64,000 nucleotides of DNA, taken from positions 496,001 to 560,000 of the forward strand of contig JAPFFF010000023.1 of assembly GCA_039105265.1 (NCBI GenBank). Reading direction: 5' to 3'. Under the pieces are notes generated by a model. The model worked only from the letters and a program-made list of their open reading frames with translations, did not search any database and was not told the origin of the DNA. Position numbers and translations under genes: made by a program. The stretch is from Tritrichomonas musculus (taxonomy: Eukaryota > Parabasalia > Tritrichomonadida > Tritrichomonadidae). This document shows, in pieces, positions 28,713-37,856 of the stretch (position 1 is the stretch's first letter; every line of letters starts with the position of its first letter).

Positions 28713-30145
28713 TAAAATAAAAAGGCGAAAATTTCAATAAAGTGGCCAATTTGTTTTCGTAATGAAAATAAAATTAACAGCAATTAAAAGTAAATTTAAT
28801 TAATAATATGATAGATAAGATTATTATAAAAATAAAAAATATTTTTTTATTCATTGTTTTAAATCAAATAATAAAAATAAATAAATGTTTATTAATGTTT
28901 AAATAAACTTCATAAAAAGTTATATCTTATACAAATAAAAACTGCTTATTTCCAACTCTTTACTAATAAATTTTTAAAATTTTGAGTATATTTTATTATA
29001 ATCAATCATGGAATAATATATAAACAGAAAATGAAATAATATTTCATTTAATCTATATTCAAAGTTACACAATAATGATGAATAGCTAGAATTAATGCTA
29101 TAAATATAATATACTTAGTATAATATGCATTTTTATTCTATATATTGTTGACATTTTCTTATAGTTTAGTTTTCTTGTAATTATTAGACGTTCGTTTTGT
29201 TAAATGCTGTAAAAATGAAAACAACATGATATATATTCATCATATATTTATGAAAAATCTTAATAAAGATGAAGATATGCTACATGTTATATTAGGCAAT
29301 GGAATAATTAAGTTGCTAGGTTGAATGAATATCATCGTTTGAATTCTAAGTTGAAATAAAACACTCATTTTTTATTTTAACAAATGATAAATATTTTTTT
29401 TAAATTTATATTGCTTTAAAAAAAATTTTTTATTTCTAATTCCTTTTATACAAATTATATATTTACTAAAGTAAACTCATCATATCATGCCAAATTAGTT
29501 ATGTTTTATTTAAACCTTTTGTAGTTCAGAAAGAATATTACTTATAAGAAATATTTTGTAGATCAGAATCAATATTTTATATATTGTTGTTAAAGGAAAA
29601 AGTATTTTATAAAGATTAAGTTAAATAAATTCAAAATCATCAAAATTGATATCAATTTGATCAAAAATAAAAATCTGTTCTTCTTCATTCCATCCATCAA
29701 AAAATTCTAGTATCCCTTCTTCATTAATATAAATAAAACCAAATTGATTTTCTCTTGTAGAATTTCTTTTTTGTTGATAACTCTTATCGTTCTCATCGTT
29801 CTTATTACTCATAACCGTCCAATTGACATGATCAGGAAGAAATAATGCCAGTTCAATAGGAATTCGTATTACTTTCCTGAATCCATTTATACGAAAATGA
29901 CTATCAACTGATTCTCTTGTCATATTCAATTTCTTTGCAAGAATTCTAGTATTTTTAATAAGATATTTATCAAATCTAAAAATTCCATTAATGAATATCA
30001 ATTGAGGACTTTCATCGTTCTCCTCTATTAAATCGTTAATTTTATTCATGAAATCATGAACAAAATCATTTTTTATATAATGAAGTTTGTAATCATTCAA
30101 ATCAATTTCATTAATGATCTTTCCTGTAGACATCCAAATCAATAA
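28713..30145. repeat. Segmental duplication A, copy 1
   Basis: This segment runs from the promoter edge of the actin-related gene through spacer to the IBD-like gene at 29621-30133. It is similar throughout to about 33131-34130, with shared landmarks AAGGCGAAAATTTCAA, AAAAATATTTTTTTAT and the gene itself. Copy 2 is shortened and its gene is broken. Confidence 0.7.
29621..30133 (-). CDS. IBD-like (initiator-binding-domain-like) small protein (170 aa)
   Basis: Member of a local family of four genes. The core (about residues 55-105) has ILAKKLNMTRESVDSHFRINGFRK followed by a conserved Pro and a Trp (HVNWTVMS). The C-terminal third is acidic (DQIDINFDDFEF). In trichomonads the winged-helix DNA-binding domain of IBP39 (IBD) has the same plan: a helix ending in a serine/asparagine-rich turn, N-x-R and a GF/xF strand, then a Trp. 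I therefore infer a DNA-binding domain, but from memory of the family rather than from an alignment. This copy has lost the Arg-Asn-Phe-Arg core partly (SHFRINGF). The start is the ATG at 30133, because the open frame reaches three codons further only to a TTG and an Inr-like TCATT lies at 30144-30148. Confidence 0.65.
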   Translation of the reverse strand: MSTGKIINEIDLNDYKLHYIKNDFVHDFMNKINDLIEENDESPQLIFINGIFRFDKYLIKNTRILAKKLNMTRESVDSHFRINGFRKVIRIPIELALFLPDHVNWTVMSNKNDENDKSYQQKRNSTRENQFGFIYINEEGILEFFDGWNEEEQIFIFDQIDINFDDFEFI

Positions 30146-30148
30146 TGA
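30144..30148 (-). promoter_or_regulatory. Inr-like element, IBD-like gene 1
   Basis: Within CACTTCATTATTGATTTGG directly before the ATG (minus strand); nearly the same leader precedes the genes at 32285 and 36957. Confidence 0.55.
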
Positions 30149-31714
30149 AGTGAAACATAACGAAAATTAAATGAAAAACACATTTGAATTAAAGGAAGTA
30201 ATTTTTTGCCTCAAGTATGAAGTAAAGTCAAGTATATAGTTCCGAATTAAGCATCGATTTTATTCATGACGTCAGGCAGCACGATATATTTTACACATGA
30301 TCTAGTTTAATTTTTAGTTCATAAAATTAATTTTTTTGAAAATTTTTGCCTCAAGTATTAAAGGAAATAATTCAATGTCATGAATAGATCAAAATTGACT
30401 GAAAAAGATACTTGACTTTAATAGATTTAAATATGAATATATGATTTAGTTGTATTAGAACATATTTTTTTATTCCAAAATCAATTTTTTCATGTTATCA
30501 TTTCCAAATCTTGAATATCATTTTTTTTAAACTAAAATGTTTATCGTGAATTCAAACACTACTTTTATATATATATGGTATATAATTATTATTATCTATT
30601 AAAAATCCTATTACAGAAATGGAAATCGAGTTATTTCAATTTTTCGTTTTTTTTTTTTTTTTTAAATAACAAATAGAAGCAGTTTTTATATCCAATTTAT
30701 TTTGGATATTTATAATGTATAACTAATTCCAACAAAAAGAACGTTTGAATTAAATCGCTATTTTTAAAATGCATAAAATTAGATTATTCATTATTAAGTA
30801 ATTCATAGAAATAATTAATATCTCTAATAATATATTACACAAAAACTAAATATCAAAATATAAAAATTAACAATTATTTTATGAATTAAGTATTAAAAGA
30901 GATAAACATGTTTATTTGGTTCAAATAATTGAGAGGGTAATCTAAATATATTCAATCAATTTTGATCGAAGTATGACATTGAATTAATTGAAAATTGAAT
31001 ACTTATTATCAATAAAAGATATTCATATTTTGCTCTAAAAAAACTTTAAAATTAAAAATTATCATCTTAAAGAAAACTGAGTGATTATATATTTATCAAT
31101 TTCACTATTTTTATTATCAATATACAAATTTTATGATCAAATATTCAATCTTGAAAAAAACAAATTTAATTAATCTTGTTTTTCATACTGATTTTTTAAT
31201 AATATCAAAAAATATAACAAACATATTAGATCATTGATTGATAATGGTTTAAAAAATTGATTTAATTGTTATTCTTTTTAATAAAATATCTTTTCTCTCA
31301 CTCTTATCACATCAATTATGCACTATTTGGAACATATATAATGATTCATGTGAAATTGGATATCTTTAGTTTAATTACTTTAGAAATGTTAAAATGTCTA
31401 TTTCCATCAAATTAGTAAAATTGTTAAATTCATCATTAAAAATGATATTATCATCAAATATATCATCCATAAATTGTAATAATTCTTTTTCAAATGGTTC
31501 TCGTGTTTTGACAACAAATGTCGATTTCATCAGATAAGAAGATAAATCATAATTTCTTTTTGAATTTGTCAAATTTCTTGATGAATCAATAATTATTAAT
31601 GAAATAAAAGAGTTATGGGGTTTATTTTAAGATTAAATATCGGTGAGGATTTTGACTTTTTTGAACTTTTCGAGAGAATAAGTTTTATATCAAAATATAA
31701 ACAGAGAAAACTTT
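30149..31714. other. AT-rich spacer inside the IBD-like cluster
   Basis: No supportable gene. Words such as TTTTGCCTCAAGTAT and CAATTTTGATCGA recur here (e.g. near 30210, 30346, 30956) and near 36241 and 36300, so fragments of older duplications are present. A 65-codon minus-strand frame at 31375-31572 with an acidic end may be a gene fragment. Confidence 0.45.
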
Positions 31715-32269
31715 TTCAAATAATATTAATTTAAATTGAATACTTGTTTTCAATACTCTTCTGAAATTCATTCATTTTAGAAAACATGGTATTGAAAAAT
31801 TGAAATGTAAAATTTACGAACATGAGCATTGAATTTTTAGTCTTATTAATATTTTAAAGATTTGAAGTTATTTATCATATAATATCAATATATCATATAT
31901 ATTAAGCATATATATATGAAATATTTTATCAAATTATTAGTTCAAATCTAAAATAAACATAAATACTAATATCAGAAGAAGAATAGAAAAAATTGAAAGC
32001 AAATGAAAGAGGATATTCAATTTCTCAGAAAAACCAATGTTTACAACATTCAATTTTATTTGAAAAAGTTTTCTTCTCAACACTTTGTGTCATCTCATAC
32101 AATTATTTAAAGGTTCTCACAACTTTTCCTCAGAATCAATAATTTTATAACGAGAAAACTATAGACCAAAATTTTGTCTCAAAATGAGTTTCTTCACCTT
32201 TTCAAACCGCAACTTTTATCTCAATATTTCAGAACAACCAACAGATGCTCATTTATATGAGAGAACACT

Positions 32270-32274
32270 TCATT
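32270..32274 (+). promoter_or_regulatory. Inr-like element, IBD-like gene 2
   Basis: TCATT within CACTTCATTCGTCCATTGG directly before the ATG at 32285. Confidence 0.55.
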
Positions 32275-32284
32275 CGTCCATTGG

Positions 32285-32869
32285 ATGTTTAGAAGAACAC
32301 TAACTGACACTGATGCCAACACTCGCCAGCGTGCTGGCGCCACCACCCGGAACCCCACCCAGAGGAGGAGGAGACTCTTCAGAGAGAGACTCTACTTTTT
32401 AATAGCTGTCACTACACGAAACCCAAACCTGATACCGAAAATTGGCGTTTTTCTATACGGCGACCGAATTGTTAGGAACTCCAAGATCCTTGCTGAGCCA
32501 CTGCAAATTAATATCAACTCAGTTGATCGAAATTTCCGCGACAGAGGCTTCAAGAAGGAAGGCAAGTTTCCGATCGATGTAGCTCGAGCTTACGGACTTC
32601 CTGATCCAAGAGGCTGGCGGGTCTTTCGTGACATTAAAGCAGGAGGAGAAGATGCCAAAATGACAACCGATAGGAGGGATGCTTCGAGAACAGCAGATAG
32701 AGCCGAAGAAACCAACATGGAACCACTATTAGATAATGATCAGATTGATGAAGAAGATCGAAATCCACTGAATGAAGATGGCGGAATTGACAATGATTTA
32801 TATTTTGACACTAATGACTATGAATTTTGTGATCTTGACGAAGTTTATGGTGATGATAATTTTTTTTAG
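32285..32869 (+). CDS. IBD-like small protein (194 aa)
   Basis: The N-terminus is basic (residues 1-35, Arg-rich, with RRRRLFRERLY). A core at about 36-115 reads IGVFLYGDRIV, then NSKILAEPLQININSVDRNF, RDRGFKKEG, and GWRVFRD. The tail is acidic and ends DLDEVYGDDNFF. The core is shared with the genes at 36957 and 40723 and more weakly with 29621. By family knowledge, it resembles the IBP39-type initiator-binding winged helix of trichomonads, in which the SVDRNFRDRGF region would be the recognition helix and turn. This is an inference. The coding DNA is less AT-rich than the other family members, especially in the first 300 bases. The ATG at 32285 is supported by a TCATT Inr 11 bases upstream. 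Confidence 0.7.
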   Translation: MFRRTLTDTDANTRQRAGATTRNPTQRRRRLFRERLYFLIAVTTRNPNLIPKIGVFLYGDRIVRNSKILAEPLQININSVDRNFRDRGFKKEGKFPIDVARAYGLPDPRGWRVFRDIKAGGEDAKMTTDRRDASRTADRAEETNMEPLLDNDQIDEEDRNPLNEDGGIDNDLYFDTNDYEFCDLDEVYGDDNFF

Positions 32870-33130
32870 ATCAACAATATGTAATTTACCTATTTTGTTT
32901 ATGCTAATCCTACATGATAAACTTTTGGTAAGAATTTTAGAACTTTGTTTTTTATTTATTTAATATTTTTAATAATCCAATCAAATCAAATGTCCAACGA
33001 AATAAAAGTATCCAATACTAATATTTTTTACTATTACTTCTTTTTCAAGATAAGTGATGAAAGAAATATGCTTTTTATGTGTATAATTTGTGATTTAATT
33101 GGATCAAATGATAATTTATTAATCTTTATT

Positions 33131-34130
33131 AATATATAAAAAGGCGAAAATTTCAAAGAAGTGGTCAATTTTTTATCAAAAAGAAACTAAAATGAACAAA
33201 TATTGAAGAAGAATTTATTAAATAATATGATATAGTATAGCATCTCGAAAATAAAAAATATTTTTTTATTTATTGTTTTAAATCAATTAATGAAGATACA
33301 ATGATGTTTATTTTTGTAAAATAAACATCATAAAAAGTTTCATTATATTTAAAATATAAAAAACGAATTCCAAGTCATTAATAAAGTGTTTTTAAATTCT
33401 TAATTATGTTTTATTATAAGGAACAATAAAATAACTAATAAACAGAAAATCAAATTCAATCTCCTTTAATCCAAAATCGAAATTCACCAATTATGATGTA
33501 TGACTAACTTTGATGCCAAAAGTATAATATACTTACAAATATATATTTGCTATTCTCCATGTCTTTGATAATTTCTTATAATTTTAATTTTCTTAAAATT
33601 ATATTAAAATTTTATAAACATTTTGTTGATATGAATTAATATTTTATATTGTTATTAAAGGAAAAATATGTTTATAAAGATTAAGCTAAAAAAATTCAAA
33701 ATCATCAGAATTGATATCAATTTGATCAAAATTAAAAATTTGTTCTTCTTCATTCCATCTATCAAAAATTCTAGTATCCCTTTTTCATTAATATAAATAA
33801 AACCAAATTGACTTTCTCTTGTAGGATTTCTTTCTTGTTGATCGTTCTCATCATTCTTAATACTCATAACTGTTCAATTAGCATGATCAGGAAGAAATAA
33901 TATAAGTTCAATAGAAATTTGCATTACTTTCCTGAATCCATTTATACAGAAGTGACTATCAAATGATTCTCTTGTCATATTCAATTATATATTTACCAAA
34001 TCTAAAAATTCAATTAATGAATATCAATTGAGGGCTCTCATCGTTCTCCTCTATTAAATCATTAATTTTATTCATGAAATCATGAACGAAATCATTCTTT
34101 GTATAATGAAATTTGTTGTTGAATATTTTG
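33131..34130. repeat. Segmental duplication A, copy 2
   Basis: Shortened copy of 28713-30145. The left edge AAAAAGGCGAAAATTTCAA matches the region just upstream of the actin-related gene, and the right part is the IBD-like pseudogene. Similarity stops near 34115. Confidence 0.65.
33655..34115 (-). pseudogene. IBD-like pseudogene
   Basis: A broken copy of the 29621-30133 gene. The Trp codon of the NWTVMS segment has become TGA. A T-run before the FDGWNEEEQ region has lost one base and shifts the frame. About 29 bases are missing in the region for RILAKKLN. The first codons, including the ATG and Inr, are replaced by unrelated sequence. It is therefore not expressed as a full protein. Confidence 0.8.
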
Positions 34131-34232
34131 TTGCCATTGAATTTTTGTGAATAAAAAAAATTAATGTTATAGAATATTGACTATTTTCATGTCATTGAAT
34201 TATTATCTCAAAAAGTTCAATTTTTTAAATCA

Positions 34233-34289
34233 CCAGTTTGTCGAACCTACTTTTTGAGCGAAGCTCAAAAAGTAGGTTCGACAAACTGG
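34233..34289. repeat. 57-bp perfect inverted repeat (27-bp arms, 3-bp loop)
   Basis: Arms 34233-34259 and 34263-34289 are exact reverse complements around GAA. It could form a strong hairpin in DNA or RNA. It abuts the left end of the hairpin-like element that follows. Confidence 0.9.
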
Positions 34290-34545
34290 AATTCTTTTCA
34301 ATTTCACTTTTTGAATGCGCCTCTTCATTTGCTGTAGATTAGAAGCTACTTTTTCAATTAAAATATTAAAAAACGGATATGACAAAAAAAATTCTGAGAA
34401 ATTAATTTTTTTATTTATTTTCAAATTTAATTGTCGAAACTTCGGGAGATACACTTTGAAAAAGTAGCTTCAATAATCTACTGCAAATGGAGTGACAGCC
34501 TTCAAAAAGTGAACAATTGAAAAGAATTTTTCTTTAAAATATAAG
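34287..34545. mobile_element. Hairpin-like MITE with ~70-bp imperfect inverted ends
   Basis: The left arm (about 34290-34360) and right arm (about 34455-34540) are imperfect reverse complements. Shared words include AATTCTTTTCAATT, CACTTTTTGAA, CATTTGCNGTAGATTA and GAAGCTACTTTTTCAA. It has no coding capacity. A fragment of the same sequence lies near 23820. Confidence 0.6.
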
Positions 34546-35179
34546 AATTACAAACCAATCATATCTTTACAATACAAACGGCATAATATTTATTTTTTTA
34601 TTTTTTTACTTCATAAATTATTATTTAACATTAATTATTCTCGCAACTTAACGTTAGCTTGAATCATATAAATATCGAATTTTCCTTTACGCAAGTTGCG
34701 AATTAAAGTTATCAAAAATGCATTCAAAATCATTTGCCAAACCGTTCGCAAACTTGCGAAAATTTTCACAAGTTTCACAAACGATAAACTTGCAAAAATT
34801 TACTTAAAAATATAACCATATTTCTTTGAAATATATCAGTTCGTTTATCATATTATAAGGTATAAATCAAATAATTCATAAATAAAACTGTTTTGATATA
34901 TATTAATTTTAGTATACCTGGAACATAATTTATACGTAAAAAATTCTATATCTGGAAAAACTAAAGGGGAATTTAAAAAAAGCAAAAATTCAATACGATT
35001 CAAAAAGTTCATTTGCGAAAATGCGAAGTCATTTGCGAAATGACATGCTTATTTATTAATTCTAAAATATATCTTATAATAAAAAAATATCTATAGGGTA
35101 ATGAAAGGGAATAAAGAAAGTTTGTATGAAATGTTATATGAAAAATGCATAATTTTTAACCAAAAAAAGACAATTCATG
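34546..35179. other. AT-rich spacer with recurring TTGCGAA words
   Basis: No gene. The words ACTTGCGAA and TTTGCGAAA recur in both orientations between about 34640 and 35045, possibly a decayed element. Confidence 0.3.
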
Positions 35180-35183
35180 TTAA

Positions 35184-35406
35184 GGTACAAATCTTGTACG
35201 TTATAGATTGAGAGAAAGCACGTTATATATTTGAGACCCCTTGCCCTATTGAAAAAGTTTTATTTTGAATGCGTGTCAGATTTGAACTTTATTTTTTTTT
35301 TTTTATAAAATTTTTATGATAAAAATATTTTTTTATATAACATGTCCTTTAGTTTTAATAAAGTGTCAAAAAAATTTGCGGTTTCTAAACGTACTAGATT
35401 TGTACC
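35184..35406. mobile_element. 223-bp TTAA-flanked MITE
   Basis: The ends GGTACAAATCTTGTACGTT and (reverse complement) GGTACAAATCTAGTACGTT match at 18 of 19 positions. TTAA flanks both ends (35180-35183 and 35407-35410). Confidence 0.85.
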
Positions 35407-35410
35407 TTAA

Positions 35411-36464
35411 ATACAATAAAATAATTATTTCATTCATAAACAAAAACATATAATTCAATGATAAAATACTTGAAATTAATGAATATAGAAAAAGAATCAA
35501 ATCATATCAAACATCAATTATAAAAATCTATAAGGAAATATCGCACATTTTTCATGAATTGGATATAAAATCTGCTCCAATTTCACATGAATCATTATAT
35601 TAATGTATAAATGTATTAATAAAAGCATTGATATTGATATTTTTTAGAAGTGAAATATGATATCTGAAGATAAAAAAAAACTGTCAATTAGTTACTGGAA
35701 TTTGGATAAACTCAATTATTTAAATACTAATTGAGTTTGAAATGTGAAATAAAAAATAAAAGAAAAGCATTCAATTAAAAAATTCTTTCCCTTTCATTAC
35801 ATGATAGACAATTTTTTTCCAAAAATTAATGTTCGATTATTTAGCAAATTATCTACAAAATGATAATATTTTTATTAAAAAATATTAAAGTTTTAAAAAT
35901 GAGTCACTTTTTTTATGGTTGAATCCCCTATGGTAAAGTATTTTTTATTTCAGAAAAAGTGAATAAAAGTTTAACTTTTTATAATATTACATTTTTTTTT
36001 TTTTTTTTTTTTTTTTATAGATTTTTGATCGTTTTAGGTATTTTTAGTAATAAAACTTATATCAAAGGTCTCAGGTTCGATTCCCATCATAAGGCCAAAA
36101 ATTATTTGGAAACTTTTCTTCAAACCATCAGTAATTTGATGATCAAAAAATTTAATCCAATATATAAATAAATAATATATTTTCTTATCATATATTATAT
36201 ATTTTTATGAAAAGAAAATCAAAATCATTTGAAAGTCAATTTTTGCCTCAAATATTTTATTATGGAGGAAAGTTCACTTAACGAACAAATAACTTTTTCA
36301 ATCAATTTTGATCGATGTATGACATAAAATTTTAAAAATTTATATTGAAAAAGCATTATTATCTTGATATTTTACACTTATATATTAAAATAGTTATTTA
36401 AACTAAACTAATATTTTACACTTATAAACTAATTATTAAAATAATTCTGGCGGTATTCCAATGA
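35411..36464. other. AT-rich spacer
   Basis: No gene is supported. A long T-run lies at 35991-36015. Near 36070 the words GGTTCGATTCCC resemble a tRNA T-arm, but no cloverleaf fits around them. Confidence 0.4.
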
Positions 36465-36941
36465 AAAAGTATTTTCAAATGATTTTATTTCAAATTGAAT
36501 ACTTATTTTTATCCTTCTGAAATTCATTCATTTTTAAAAACGTGGCATTGAAAAATTGAAAAGGAAGATTTACGAACATGAGCATTGAATTTTTATCATA
36601 TTAAAATTTTAAAGATTTGAAGTTATTTATCATATAATATCAACATATCATATATATTAATAATATATATATGAAATAATTCATCGACTTATAAAATCAA
36701 ATCTAAAATAAACACAAATACTAATATCTGAATAAGTATAGAAAAAATTGAAAGCAAATGAAAGAGGGCATTCAATTTCTCAGAAAAATTGATGCTTATT
36801 GCATTCAATTTTTATTTGAAAAAGTTTTTTTCTCAAAAACTTGTATTATCCCATAGAATATTTTCTATGGGCGCGGCAAAAAACGTTTTACTGAAACTTG
36901 TGTCAAAGTGCATTTTTTTTAATTTAATATGTCAAAGCACT

Positions 36942-36946
36942 TCATT
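36942..36946 (+). promoter_or_regulatory. Inr-like element, IBD-like gene 3
   Basis: TCATT in CACTTCATTCTTGAATTGG directly before the ATG at 36957. It decides the start over the longer frame that opens at a TTG at 36789. Confidence 0.55.
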
Positions 36947-36956
36947 CTTGAATTGG

Positions 36957-37535
36957 ATGAATAGAAGAAAGCGCAATAACCCCATCTTTGTTACCAACAG
37001 CTGTGGTCACAGTTACGTTAATACTGAATACAGTGAGAGGAAGAAGCCACTCTTCAGACAATCACTCAAACAATACATAGTTGAAACTATACGAAACCCA
37101 GAAAAGATAAACCAGCTTGGCGTTTTTCAATACGGCTCCCGCGTTGCTGGAAATCCCAAGATTCTTGCTAAGGAGCTGAAAATTAAAGTCAAATCAGTTG
37201 ATCGAAACTTCCGTGACAGAGGCTTCAAGAAAGAAGGCAGGCTTCCATTAGAGGCAATTTATTGGTACAGACTGCTATACCCAGGAGGCTGGCACATCTA
37301 TCGTGACCTGGAAGCAGGAGCTAGAGTGGAAGACACTAGAAAGGAACCAAAATCTGATAATGATTTGATCAATGAAGAAGATCAAAATTCATTGATTGAA
37401 GATTTTGATGAACTTTTCAACCTTAAAACGGAGGAATTTATTTATCTTGACGAAGATTATGATGATGATTGTTTAAAGTCTGAACCATTAGAGATCGACA
37501 GTGTGCAATTTAAATATCCTATTTATAATATTTAA
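36957..37535 (+). CDS. IBD-like small protein (192 aa)
   Basis: Paralogue of the 32285 gene. The basic N-terminus is MNRRKRNNPIF. The core has LFRQSLKQYIVE, LGVFQYGSRVAG, NPKILAKELKIKVKSVDRNF, RDRGFKKEGRLP and GWHIYRDLEAG. The tail is acidic (DELFNLKTEEFIYLDEDYDDD). The conserved SVDRNFRDRGF plus Trp suggests the same winged-helix DNA-binding role inferred for the family. The open frame extends 56 codons upstream, but those codons lie before the Inr and are homologous to non-coding flank of the other copy, so ATG 36957 is chosen. No membrane segment is present once that extension is removed. Confidence 0.7.
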   Translation: MNRRKRNNPIFVTNSCGHSYVNTEYSERKKPLFRQSLKQYIVETIRNPEKINQLGVFQYGSRVAGNPKILAKELKIKVKSVDRNFRDRGFKKEGRLPLEAIYWYRLLYPGGWHIYRDLEAGARVEDTRKEPKSDNDLINEEDQNSLIEDFDELFNLKTEEFIYLDEDYDDDCLKSEPLEIDSVQFKYPIYNI

Positions 37536-37856
37536 TTTTAATTATTTTTTTTGGTAAGGATTTTAGATCTTTGCATTTATGATTATTAGTAATAATAATC
37601 CAATTAAATCAAATATCTAAAGAAATAAAAGTAACCATTACTAATATTTATTACTATTACTTCTTTTTCAAGATAAATAATGAAAGAAACCTGCTTTTTA
37701 TGTATCTAATTTGTGGTTCAATTGGATCAAATTAAAACGAAATGGATAAATTTTTTTTCTGTAATGAATAAATAATGATACATTCCTGATTTGAAAAACT
37801 AATATCTGAAATTTAGCTTCAGAAGTAAAATTTGAAGTTATATAGGATATAGTTAT

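Larger units (their letters stand above)
31715..33112. repeat. Segmental duplication B, copy 1
   Basis: This segment is similar along its length to 36465-37735, including a 300-bp 5' flank (ATTTACGAACATGAGCATTG, GAAAGCAAATGAAAGAGG), the IBD-like gene and a 3' flank (TTACTATTACTTCTTTTTCA). Confidence 0.75.
36465..37735. repeat. Segmental duplication B, copy 2
   Basis: Partner of 31715-33112, same order and orientation, with gene and both flanks diverged by substitutions and small indels. Confidence 0.75.

Noticed and set aside
31375-31572. 65-codon minus-strand frame with acidic end
   Set aside because: No ATG at its start (TTG) and no clear family core. It may be a fragment of an acidic-tailed gene but is too short to call.
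34640-35045. Recurring TTGCGAA words as a possible CRISPR-like or iteron array
   Set aside because: Spacing is irregular, orientation mixed and units only 7-9 bases, so there is no array structure.
36055-36100. tRNA-like T-arm word GGTTCGATTCCC
   Set aside because: No acceptor, D or anticodon stems can be built around it.
36789-36956. 56-codon N-terminal extension of the IBD-like gene at 36957, which looks like a membrane segment
   Set aside because: It begins at TTG, lies upstream of the Inr-like element, and corresponds to non-coding flank in the duplicated copy.
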